From the NCBI RefSeq assembly GCF_900111995.1, contig NZ_FOKF01000010.1, positions 1-64,000 of the forward strand: a stretch of 64,000 nucleotides of DNA. Direction: 5' to 3'. The notes under the pieces were generated by a model. It saw only the letters and a list, made by a program, of their open reading frames with translations, had not been told where the DNA came from and searched no databases. Position numbers and translations under genes: made by a program. Below are positions 7,911-15,732 of this stretch, piece by piece. The DNA comes from Collimonas sp. OK607 (GTDB taxonomy: Bacteria > Pseudomonadota > Gammaproteobacteria > Burkholderiales > Burkholderiaceae_D). Each line of letters starts with the position of its first letter. The first letter of the stretch is position 1.

Positions 7911-8723
7911 TTAGCCCGAGCCTGATACGTCCAGAGCATGTCGAGCTTCGCCGGCCAACCTTCGGTCTCGTTCTTGCGAGAACAAGCGCAGCGCGAATCG
8001 TCCGGCATCGGTACCCCGCAGGCGCAGCACCTCGTCGCGCATCGCGGTAGGTACCTTGTCGAGCGCGGGATAGGCGGCACGGTAGCCCGCTGGGAACAGC
8101 ACAGGTGCGGCGAGCGCTGCAAACGTCAGGTCGGCGGCAGTGAAACGTCCGCCGACCAAGAATTGGCGCCCATCGCTAAGTCGTTCGCTGACGTTATTGA
8201 AGACGCCATGCACGCGTTCAATGGAGCGACGGGCATTCTCCGGCGTAATCCTCAACCCTGTGCGGACGAGGCGGACCACACCCGGCATGATTAGCGGCAG
8301 TATGCCAGCCTCGAAACGTGGTACGCCACGCGACATCACTTGACGGAGCAGGCGACGCTCCGTCAGCAATTGCGCATAAGCCCAACGCCTCGTATGCGGG
8401 CCGAGTTTCTCGTCGAAACGCGCCTCAAGTGCTTCGACTTCTTTTCGCAGTGCCGAGTCGCGTGGATAAAGAAGGTCGCCGCCGCAAACGGCATTCGCAT
8501 GAATCAGGATGTCGGTAGAATCAGTGAAGCGACCCGCGCCATATATCAATACCGGTACACTGCGGCCACCGTTGCGCATCGTTGCCAACCGGTGTAGCAA
8601 CGGCACATGCGGTTCTTCGCGATACGGCAGCGAGAGCCAATCGAGCGCCCACCGTGCCTTCTCGCAGTAGTGGCTGTGTGGCATCGTAATCAGAACGGCG
8701 GGGGTAGCACTGTTGTCCGTCAT
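7911..8723 (-). CDS. Glutathione S-transferase-like protein
   Basis: 270 residues. The N-terminal thioredoxin-like domain is clear: a beta strand and turn VLITMPHSHYCEKARWALDW, then the cis-Pro region GRSVPVLIYG and the glutathione-gamma-Glu motif TDSTDILIHA. The all-helical C-terminal domain carries GGRFTAADLTFAALAAPVLF, typical of GST C-domains. The CxxKxRW arrangement (HYCEKARW) with Cys is seen in bacterial and omega-like GSTs. I use ATG 8723, which has AAGGAG about ten bases before it, over an upstream in-frame ATG at 8789. Substrate not predictable; detoxification is likely. It stands alone. Confidence 0.82.
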   Translation of the reverse strand: MTDNSATPAVLITMPHSHYCEKARWALDWLSLPYREEPHVPLLHRLATMRNGGRSVPVLIYGAGRFTDSTDILIHANAVCGGDLLYPRDSALRKEVEALEARFDEKLGPHTRRWAYAQLLTERRLLRQVMSRGVPRFEAGILPLIMPGVVRLVRTGLRITPENARRSIERVHGVFNNVSERLSDGRQFLVGGRFTAADLTFAALAAPVLFPAGYRAAYPALDKVPTAMRDEVLRLRGTDAGRFALRLFSQERDRRLAGEARHALDVSGSG

Positions 8724-9133
8724 TGGGACGATGCTCCTTGTCGGGCTTGCGATTCGGTTACGGATCAAATATCCGTCGGAATACAGCACGATGTCAAATA
8801 GGGCCTGTCTCCATTGCCCAAATCACGCATGCAACCACAGTCTGCCCGCACCTAGTACGTCAAGAACAAGCCCAGGCTCACCGGCCAGGAACCCGCCATG
8901 TCCAAGATCACGACCCCGATGCTGTCACCAACGCCAGCCACCGGTGACGCAATATCCAACTTGCCAAGCTCGGGGATTGGTATATTATTAACAAGCAATA
9001 ATGACAACAATCCGACTTACTCGAAAGTGCCAGACATACAACATTGCAACAATTATGACTGAAAAGTATTTTTTTTGCGTTAATAACAACATCATTTAAA
9101 AACAATAAAGACAACACAGGGAGTCAATTCAAT
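8724..9133. other. Divergent intergenic region, AT-rich on the right
   Basis: 410 bases between the GST-like gene and the small HTH gene. The left half is GC-rich and holds a 54-codon frame from ATG 8898 with no ribosome site, which I do not accept. The right half (about 8970-9130) is strongly AT-rich with TATATTATTAACAAG and a run of eight T at 9070-9077, well suited to a promoter for the HTH gene. Confidence 0.5.
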
Positions 9134-9451
9134 ATGAGTAATCACCCTACCCCGTTCGCTCCACTCAACAACAATCTCAACGAACTGGTGACGTATGACC
9201 CAGATCACTTGCTTGATTTTTTGAGCAAAAAATTGCTGTTGAAAAATGATGCGGCGCTCGCCCGCGCACTCGAAGTGGCACCGCCGGTCATCAGCAAAAT
9301 CCGTCATCGCCGTTTGCCGGTGGGCGCATCACTGCTAATCCGCATGCACGAAATCAGTGATCTCACGATTGGAGAATTGCGCAGTTTGATGGGGGATCAG
9401 CGAGCTAGATATGGTATTAGCGACAAACATTCCCAGACAAAGGATGTTTAA
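9134..9451 (+). CDS. Small helix-turn-helix protein
   Basis: 105 residues with one visible domain. LLDFLSKKLLLKNDAALARALEVAPPVISKIRHRRLPVG (in part) forms a lambda-repressor-like helix-turn-helix: AALARALEVAPPVISKIRH is the recognition region, followed by LIRMHEISDLTIGELRSLMG. Small single-domain proteins of this kind are common in Burkholderiales and are taken to be DNA-binding, but targets are not known to me. CAGGGAG lies ahead of the ATG. A long AT-rich leader precedes it, which suggests it is itself regulated. Confidence 0.7.
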   Translation: MSNHPTPFAPLNNNLNELVTYDPDHLLDFLSKKLLLKNDAALARALEVAPPVISKIRHRRLPVGASLLIRMHEISDLTIGELRSLMGDQRARYGISDKHSQTKDV

Positions 9452-9945
9452 AGTCCATGACTAAAAATTCCCAGTCTGCCGATGCCTAGGTGTGAACCTG
9501 GCCCTAGGAACGTCATAGGGCCGCGCACGCTACGATAGGCCGTAGATATAGCTTGGCGCTGCGTCGCGGCCAATTTAAGTGGCGTATCGAACGTCTTGCC
9601 TCCGCCTTATCGCGGGCAGAACCGATCCTTGTGCGCTCGACCAGTTGCAGGCGCTGGCGCGAATTGACCACAGCATCGGTTCTGGCTGACCTGCTGTGCT
9701 GACCCGCCCCGACTTATCCTGATGGCGTTGACCTTACTACCTCGAGTTTAAAACGCTAAACACCCTTTCATTGTTCATTGCGGTAGTTGTTGTCTCAAGG
9801 TTGCCAGTTCGTCTGGTCGCAGTTATTTGGTTTGCGTCATGGTGCATTTTTAATATTGCCTATCATTTCGACAACATCATTCCTACAATGGACCAATCCC
9901 TTAGCCAGAGTTATCCGCAACAAACCAACCCAAAGAGGTATCAAA
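9452..9945. other. Intergenic stretch, possibly with insertion-element debris
   Basis: No gene is supported. CCTAGG occurs twice (9486 and 9503). From about 9540 to 9705 one plus frame reads as RRGQFKWRIERLASALSR and on to a stop, which looks faintly like a transposase tail, but has no start and no family match I trust. It includes the partial repeat CCAGTTGCAGGCGCTGG at 9641-9657. The promoter of the exported RidA gene should lie near 9830-9930. Confidence 0.4.
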
Positions 9946-10407
9946 ATGACGCGTCTATTTTGTATATCAACGCTATTTGCAGCCATTGCCCTTGGCGGAT
10001 GTGCGAACTTACAATCGAATGAATTGAAATTCGTTGCTGTTCCCGGCGCTCCAAAAGCAGTCGGCCCTTATTCGCAAGGCGTGGTCTCAAACGGAATGCT
10101 TTTTACAGCGGGATATACCCCGCGTGATCCTGTGACCGGCAAGCTGATCGAGGGCGATATGGTCGCAGCAACAAATCGTGTTATCGATTACCTTGAGGCT
10201 GTTTTACTCGGTGCCGGTTGCTCGCTAACAGACGTGGTCAAAGTAACCGTCTACATGACAGATCTCGCCGACTTTGCGAAGATGAATGAGGCGATGGCAG
10301 CAAAATTCGGAAGCCATAAGCCTGCGAGAACAACTATTCAAGTCGAAAAAATACCTGGGGGCGCAACCATCACAATGGACTTTATTGCGCGGGTACCACC
10401 GCAATAG
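9946..10407 (+). CDS. RidA-family protein with a lipoprotein-type signal
   Basis: 153 residues. The C-terminal 130 are a YjgF/YER057c/UK114 (RidA) domain: APKAVGPYSQGVVSNGMLFTAG (in part), DVVKVTVYMTDLADFAKMNEA, and KPARTTIQVEKIPGGATITMDF, with the conserved Arg of the RTT motif. RidA proteins deaminate reactive enamine/imine intermediates and normally are cytosolic. Here the N-terminus is a hydrophobic helix ending in LGGC, a lipobox, so the protein should be exported and lipid-anchored. I choose ATG 9946, after AAAGAGGTATCAAA, because it begins the signal peptide directly. It may act on periplasmic metabolites; that is inference. Confidence 0.85.
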   Translation: MTRLFCISTLFAAIALGGCANLQSNELKFVAVPGAPKAVGPYSQGVVSNGMLFTAGYTPRDPVTGKLIEGDMVAATNRVIDYLEAVLLGAGCSLTDVVKVTVYMTDLADFAKMNEAMAAKFGSHKPARTTIQVEKIPGGATITMDFIARVPPQ

Positions 10408-10831
10408 CGGAGGCGATTCACGGTTCCTTGATTCCGAAGCTGTTCATCGTGGTTGATTGCTCGACCGGACGGTTTTTACCGACTGCGCCCCTTCGCGCCT
10501 GACAGTATATAGTCGCCACAAACCCTCGGTAAGCATAGTCAATGCCGGCGAAACAGCGTTGAACCGGTCAACGACTACCAGCGATGGTGGTCAACTTTAG
10601 CGGAATATGCAACCAGCAAGCCGCATTCCATTTCCGCAACCACTGCCAGCATCAACTTCTTGGGCTGTGACGATGAGCGCGTGCTTGAACCCGAAACTTT
10701 CCCAGATGGCATCTAGCCTATCTTCGGAATTCCGAAGATACGCATCGGCTGCCATGCCACCCAAAATCGAGCACAAAATATCAAAACCCCGGATTTAAAT
10801 CCTTTTATCATTCTTCCACAAAGGAGAACTG
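10408..10831. other. Intergenic region upstream of the AraC-type gene
   Basis: 424 bases with no gene I can support. It contains a short inverted repeat GTTGA-ACCGG-TCAAC at 10558-10572 and the perfect palindrome at 10719-10740. The last 40 bases lead to a strong ribosome site (AAAGGAGAACTG) for the regulator. Confidence 0.55.
10719..10740. promoter_or_regulatory. Perfect 22-bp palindrome, candidate operator
   Basis: Each half is TATCTTCGGAA. It ends 91 bases before the start of the AraC-GyrI regulator. Perfect symmetry over 22 bases is unlikely by chance and suits a dimeric regulator; it could also be a short stem in RNA. Confidence 0.5.
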
Positions 10832-11707
10832 ATGAATTACCTCGATCAAATCCAACGCAGTGTCGATTACATCGAAGCCAATCTTGACCAGCCAATTTCC
10901 ATCAATGCAGTGGCAAGCGGTGCCGGACTTAGTCAATGGCATTTTCAACGCATCTTTAAAGGACTGACGGGCGACACAGTCAAGGACTACATCCGCTCGA
11001 GAAGACTCGGAAAAGCACTTGATCAGCTGCTGAACAGCGACAAAAAAATCATCGACATCGCAATGGAAGCGGATTTTGAAAGCCAGGAAAGCTTTACACG
11101 GGCGTTTAAATCCGCGTTTGATACTACGCCGGCTGAATATCGCAAAATTGGAAAGAGACGCCCATTCCCGCAAAAGGTAAAGTTCGACCAAGACTACCTT
11201 GAACATATCAACAAGAGGATGAATACCGTCCCCGAAATTTATGAGCAAAAGGAAATGCATCTTGTGGGACTAAGGACAAGCTTCTTTGGCACCGACTCGG
11301 AGAAAAACAATATTGGCGAAAAACTCCCGCCTCTGTGGCAGCAATTCCTTCCCCGGCTATCCGAAATCAAGAACACGGTCGGCGGGACTTGTTACGGCGT
11401 CGTCAGGCAGATAACAGAGAACAGCGATGAACTGGAATATTTTTGTGCGATTGAAGTGACGGCGCTCATGGATATCCCGGACAGAATGCTGGCGATTAAA
11501 ATCCCGGCATGCACCTACGCCAAATTTGCGCACAACGGCGCCGTCAGCTTGATCGACAACACCATCAACTACATTTACTCGACCTGGCTGCCGCGCAGCG
11601 GAAGAAGACACGCAAATACGGCCGATCTGGAGTTCTATGGCGCGGGCTATAACCCCAGCTCGAATGAATCGGTCATGCACTATGCCATCCCGATAAATCG
11701 ATCATGA
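10832..11707 (+). CDS. AraC-family regulator with GyrI-like ligand domain
   Basis: 291 residues. The N-terminal 105 hold the two AraC helix-turn-helix units (INAVASGAGLSQWHFQRIFK and IIDIAMEADFESQESFTRAF followed by TPAEYRK). The C-terminal half from about 130 is a GyrI/BmrR-like effector-binding fold (EIYEQKEMHLVGLRTSF, YGVVRQITENSDELEYFCAIEV, IPACTYAKFAHNG). This order, DNA-binding first, is that of Rob and SoxS/BltR relatives that sense small hydrophobic compounds. Excellent ribosome site AAAGGAG at 10820. It overlaps the next gene by four bases (ATGA) or precedes its better start by 14, so the two are cotranscribed. Confidence 0.9.
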   Translation: MNYLDQIQRSVDYIEANLDQPISINAVASGAGLSQWHFQRIFKGLTGDTVKDYIRSRRLGKALDQLLNSDKKIIDIAMEADFESQESFTRAFKSAFDTTPAEYRKIGKRRPFPQKVKFDQDYLEHINKRMNTVPEIYEQKEMHLVGLRTSFFGTDSEKNNIGEKLPPLWQQFLPRLSEIKNTVGGTCYGVVRQITENSDELEYFCAIEVTALMDIPDRMLAIKIPACTYAKFAHNGAVSLIDNTINYIYSTWLPRSGRRHANTADLEFYGAGYNPSSNESVMHYAIPINRS

Positions 11708-11721
11708 CAGGAGCAGAAAAC

Positions 11722-12081
11722 ATGAATGCAGATCTTGAGAAGACGTGGGAAAAATATACCTCTGCCTGGAAAATGACAAGCAAGGCGGAGAGGCTGGCTA
11801 TATTTTCAGAGGCACTCGCGGATAACGCCGTTTACACAGACCCGCTAACGCAAGCGGCATCATGGGACGAGCTCATCAATTACATGGAGAATTTGCATCA
11901 ACAGATTCCCGGCGCCCATTTCGTCACAACCTGTTTCATGTCTCACCATCAAAAAAGCATCGCTAACTGGGAAATGAAAACGCAAGAGAACATAACTGTG
12001 GGAACCGGGATAAGTTACGGCGAGTATGACGATCAAGGCAGATTGGTCCGCATGAATGGATTTTTTGAGAATAACTCTTGA
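11722..12081 (+). CDS. SnoaL-like (NTF2-fold) protein
   Basis: 119 residues, an alpha+beta cone fold of the SnoaL/NTF2 superfamily: long first helix (LEKTWEKYTSAWKMTSKAERL), ADNAVYTDPLTQAASWDELINYM, then strands ending NGFFEN. Members are enzymes or binding proteins for small molecules with no single reaction. I prefer ATG 11722, with AGGAGCAGAAAAC ahead, to the ATG at 11704 that overlaps the regulator stop. It is cotranscribed with the AraC-GyrI regulator and could be its output or its ligand handler. Confidence 0.75.
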   Translation: MNADLEKTWEKYTSAWKMTSKAERLAIFSEALADNAVYTDPLTQAASWDELINYMENLHQQIPGAHFVTTCFMSHHQKSIANWEMKTQENITVGTGISYGEYDDQGRLVRMNGFFENNS

Positions 12082-12130
12082 AATTTACACAGAGGTGGGG
12101 CCAGGTCTTTGCACTGAGGTAAGCGAAAAT

Positions 12131-13498
12131 TCACCTGGCCGTCGGTGCCAGCATCCTCTCCTGCACCTCCGGAGACAAAGGCTTCTGCCTCATCCAGTCG
12201 GCCAAGAGTCGATCATAGCCGGCCGCGTAAGCCAGATATTTGCGACTACCGTCAGGCATCACGGAAAACGAACGGATGCCGTGATCCGACTGCGGAAAAA
12301 CCGCAATCGCGATATCCTTGCCGCTGCCGCGCAAGGCATTCAGGCGCGCGATGGTCGGCGCGCTGGGCGCCACCGAATCGTCTTGCGCAAACACCCACAG
12401 CTGCGGGATGGCGAGCTGCCGCAGCACCGCCAGCGAATCGTAATGCCAGATCACTTGCGGGCTTTCGCTGCGCGCCCGTTCCACCTCGCCGCGCAGCAGT
12501 GCGCCGCTGTACTGGCCATCGACTTTCGCCAGCCAAGGCTCGCCCGCGTATTTATCCTTAGCCAGCAGCAATTGCGGCATGCCGCGACGGAAATCCGATG
12601 CCGCGACATTGCCGGCCAGGGCAGTCAGCGTACGCGCCTTGCCGATCACATCTTCGCCGTAGCCGAGCTGGCGCAACTGGTAGTCAACCTGCCACTGGTC
12701 CTGCTCGATCGGCGTACCGATCACGCCATAACCGACCACCAGGAAATCCGCCTGTGCCTTAAGCGCTGCCAGCGGCGCGACCCAGCCGCCTTGGCTGAAA
12801 CCGGCGAGGCCGACGCGGCCGATACGGCCAGCGCCCAGCCGGCGCGCCTCGTCTACCGCTGCTGCGGCGTCGCCCGCCAACAGCACGAAATCCTGGGTAT
12901 AAACGCCACCTGAGCCACCAGTGCCGCGCTTGTCAAACAAGAAGGCGGCGACGCCTTGGCTCGCCATCAGGAATGCATGGTTGCTGGCATCCACCGTGGC
13001 GCTCGATTCGGATCCGTGCACCAGCACGAACAGTGGCGGTTTGTCGCCGCCGGCCATCGGTTCGATCAGTTCGCCATTCAGCTGCACCGCACCGGACATG
13101 AAACGAGTGCGGGTAATCCGCAGCGGCAACCGCGACCACCGTTGCGCATCAGCGCCGGAAAACTGCAAGTCGAGCGAAGTGGCCTGGCATCCGGCATAAG
13201 TCAGGCGCCCCGCCAACCTGGCCGGATTATCGGCGTCCTGCGCGGCGTTCAATACGCCGTCACCAGCCACCTCAAAGACGCCGCTGCGGCCGTTGAAATC
13301 AGTCACCAGCAATGTCTGCGGAAAACCCGGGCGCTGGGTCAGGGTGACGATCTCGCCCGCCGGTGAACGGTAGGCGCCCGTAAGACAGGCCGGCGCCGCC
13401 GTCGGCAGGGACTGGGCAAAAGCCGCGCCTGAAAAGCAGGCAAGCGCAAATACTGAATAGCGGAAAATAGTAGAGGTTCGAGCTTTGGTGGATGGCAT
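12131..13498 (-). CDS. Exported alpha/beta hydrolase
   Basis: 455 residues with a Sec signal peptide ending near AFA-QSLP. An N-terminal beta-rich domain (about 30-150) resembles the leading domain of bacterial secreted hydrolases. The hydrolase domain carries the oxyanion-hole HGSESS, the FDKRGTGGS segment, nucleophile Ser in GFSQGG, and the C-terminal acid and base FAQDDSVAP and QSDHGIRSF. This pattern fits dienelactone-hydrolase/peptidase S9-like esterases acting in the periplasm. ATG 13498 is chosen for CAAGGAATTCAA just before and a signal sequence directly after. Substrate unknown. It converges on the SnoaL-like gene; GGCCAGGT at 12099 and ACCTGGCC at 12133 form an inverted repeat across the junction. 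Confidence 0.82.
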   Translation of the reverse strand: MPSTKARTSTIFRYSVFALACFSGAAFAQSLPTAAPACLTGAYRSPAGEIVTLTQRPGFPQTLLVTDFNGRSGVFEVAGDGVLNAAQDADNPARLAGRLTYAGCQATSLDLQFSGADAQRWSRLPLRITRTRFMSGAVQLNGELIEPMAGGDKPPLFVLVHGSESSATVDASNHAFLMASQGVAAFLFDKRGTGGSGGVYTQDFVLLAGDAAAAVDEARRLGAGRIGRVGLAGFSQGGWVAPLAALKAQADFLVVGYGVIGTPIEQDQWQVDYQLRQLGYGEDVIGKARTLTALAGNVAASDFRRGMPQLLLAKDKYAGEPWLAKVDGQYSGALLRGEVERARSESPQVIWHYDSLAVLRQLAIPQLWVFAQDDSVAPSAPTIARLNALRGSGKDIAIAVFPQSDHGIRSFSVMPDGSRKYLAYAAGYDRLLADWMRQKPLSPEVQERMLAPTAR

Positions 13499-13594
13499 TT
13501 GAATTCCTTGACGTAGGTGCCAAATCCTACCCGATATATTTACCACAAGGCAACTATGCCGCCTGAGCCAAACCTACGCAGTGGTCAATTGGCA

Positions 13595-14077
13595 CTAGCC
13601 CAGCGGCACCGTGCCTTCGCTGGACATCGCTTTTTGTTCCTTGGCGCGAATCGACTCGTCATTCCAAACAACGATCTCGCCAGTCATGATCTTTGCCAGC
13701 ACCACGCCATTGAGGATCAACTTATTCGACTCGACTCCCGGAAGATTCACTACGGGGACAATTGCGGTAACCATTGATGGAAACTGAATAAGCTTGCGCT
13801 CTTCCAGTTCCTTGCCCGTAAGTGCAACATCCGAAACCGAAAAATCCGCAGCACCAGATGAAACGCTCTTGGCAAATTCGTCCGTCTTCCTATCAGAATA
13901 TTTTAACGAGAGTGGCTTTTCGATAGAACTAAAGTCATCGGCCAGGGCCATGTACAGCCCGTGCATGTAGGGAGCGCCCATGACATTGCCGGTTACGACG
14001 CTCTCGCTGAACGCTGGGTTCACCAGGAAGAAAGATGCTGCCACCATCCAAAACATTTTCGAGAATGAATTTTTCAT
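13595..14077 (-). pseudogene. Truncated PstS-like periplasmic binding protein
   Basis: 160 residues with a signal peptide (AFS-ESVV) followed by the first half of a PstS-type phosphate-binding protein: ADFSVSDVALTGKELEER, LIQFPSMVTAIVPVVNLPGV and the KIMTGEIVVWNDESIRA stretch are classic. Family members are about 330-350 residues; here the frame stops right after the WND segment, and the following 95 bases before the next gene do not continue it. The early GSGAG phosphate loop is also replaced. It may be a decayed gene or a half-size binding protein; no pst genes are nearby. Confidence 0.65.
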
Positions 14078-14225
14078 AGTCCCTGTGTGGATAACTAAAA
14101 ATATGAAAGGCTTGTGACTGAGAGGCGTTCCCGCTTGCCAGGAATGGCGGCGGAAAGCAAAGCTATCAACGCAAACCCGGGCTTTCCTCATGAAAGCGGA
14201 CTTGCGTTGACTAGACCAGAGCGCT

Positions 14226-15713
14226 TTACCTGATGTTGATCCAGGTGGTTTTCAGTTCCGTATATTTATCGAAAGCATGCAAGGATTTATCGCGCCCGTT
14301 TCCGGATTGTTTGTAGCCACCGAACGGCACCGTTATGTCATCGTCGTCGTACTGGTTGACGTGCACCGTGCCCACGCGCAGCGCCCGTGCGGTTTGGTGG
14401 GCCTTGCGGATATCCGAGGTCCAGACTGCTGCCTGCAAGCCGAACGCGGTCGCATTCGCTGCACGGATCGCTTCGTTCAAATCGGTGAAGCCGAACACCG
14501 ACAATACCGGCCCGAAGATTTCTTCGCGGGCGATCTTCATCGTGCTGTCGACGTTATCGAACAAGGTCGGCTCGATGTAATAGCCACCGCTCTCGCTGCG
14601 TACTTGCTGCCCGCCCGCCAGCAATTGCGCGCCTTCCGCCTTGCCCGATGCGATAAAACCCAGCACCGAGTTCATCTGGATATCGTCGACGATGGCGCCC
14701 ATCACGGTTGTCTCGTCCAGCGGATCACCTGGCTTGAAATTCGGCACCAGTGCCAGCGCTTTGGCAATGAATTGCTCCTTGATCGATTTCTCCACGAACA
14801 AGCGTGAAGGTGCGTTGCAGCTCTCGCCCTGATTGAAGTAGATCGAACCTACCGCCGCTCGCACGGCGGCATCCAGGTCGGGGCAATCCGCACACACGAT
14901 GTTGGGCGACTTGCCACCCAGCTCGGTCCAGACCCGTTTCAGATTGGACTGTCCTGCATATTGCATGATCTGCTTGCCAACCCGCGTCGAGCCGGTAAAG
15001 CCGATGCAATCGACATCCATGTGCAAGGCCAGCGCGCTGCCAGCCTCATTGCCATAACCCGGCACCACGTTGAACACTCCGGGCGGAATGCCGGCTTCCA
15101 GCGCGATTTCAGCCAGCCGCAGCGCCGACAGCGGTGACTTTTCCGATGGCTTCAGCACCACGCTGTTGCCGACCGCCAATGCCGGCGCGATTTTCCAGGA
15201 GGCCATCAGCATCGGGTAATTCCACGGTACGACTGCAGCTACCACACCGACCGGCTCGCGCGTGATCAACGCCAGGGCAGTGTCGGGCGTCGGGGCAATC
15301 TCGTCATAAATCTTGTCGACCGCTTCGCCGTACCAGCGGATGCAGTTGGCCGCCCCTGGCACGTCCACGCTACGGCTGTATTTGATAGGTTTGCCCATAT
15401 CAAGCGTTTCCAGCAGGGCCAGCTCATCCCGGTGTTGCAGCAGCAAATCGGCAAATTTGATCATGGTGCGTTTGCGCACCGCCGGCGCCAGCCCGGCCCA
15501 GCGTCGGTCTTCGAAAGCGGCGCGTGCTGCAGTCACCGCCGCGTCGATATCGATCGCCTCGCAACGGGCGACATCGACCAGCTTGCGGCCATCGACGGGA
15601 GAAATACAGTCGAAGGTTGCGCCGGACTGCGCTGCGACACGCTGACCGTTGATGAAAGCGCGTCCGTCAAACTTCAATTCCGCAGCGCGGTCATGCCAAC
15701 GTGTGTTCGTCAT
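14226..15713 (-). CDS. puuC: NAD(P)-dependent aldehyde dehydrogenase of putrescine catabolism
   Basis: 495 residues, full-length ALDH. Visible motifs: the Asn in VPWNYP, the KPSEKSPLSA cofactor-site stretch, FTGSTRVG, the general-base ELGGKSPN and the nucleophile Cys in NQGESCNAPSR, and the EEIFGPVLSVF signature. As third gene of an operon with a gamma-glutamylputrescine synthetase and a putrescine-type aminotransferase, it most likely oxidises gamma-glutamyl-gamma-aminobutyraldehyde or 4-aminobutanal. It lies 19 bases behind the aminotransferase. The symbol follows the pathway; substrate choice among close ALDH paralogues is inference. Confidence 0.85.
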   Translation of the reverse strand: MTNTRWHDRAAELKFDGRAFINGQRVAAQSGATFDCISPVDGRKLVDVARCEAIDIDAAVTAARAAFEDRRWAGLAPAVRKRTMIKFADLLLQHRDELALLETLDMGKPIKYSRSVDVPGAANCIRWYGEAVDKIYDEIAPTPDTALALITREPVGVVAAVVPWNYPMLMASWKIAPALAVGNSVVLKPSEKSPLSALRLAEIALEAGIPPGVFNVVPGYGNEAGSALALHMDVDCIGFTGSTRVGKQIMQYAGQSNLKRVWTELGGKSPNIVCADCPDLDAAVRAAVGSIYFNQGESCNAPSRLFVEKSIKEQFIAKALALVPNFKPGDPLDETTVMGAIVDDIQMNSVLGFIASGKAEGAQLLAGGQQVRSESGGYYIEPTLFDNVDSTMKIAREEIFGPVLSVFGFTDLNEAIRAANATAFGLQAAVWTSDIRKAHQTARALRVGTVHVNQYDDDDITVPFGGYKQSGNGRDKSLHAFDKYTELKTTWINIR

Positions 15714-15732
15714 TTGAATATCCTTAAAATGT

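Noticed and set aside
9540..9705. Possible transposase tail
   Set aside because: Only a vague resemblance around WRIERLASALSR, with no start, no inverted-repeat ends and no catalytic motif.
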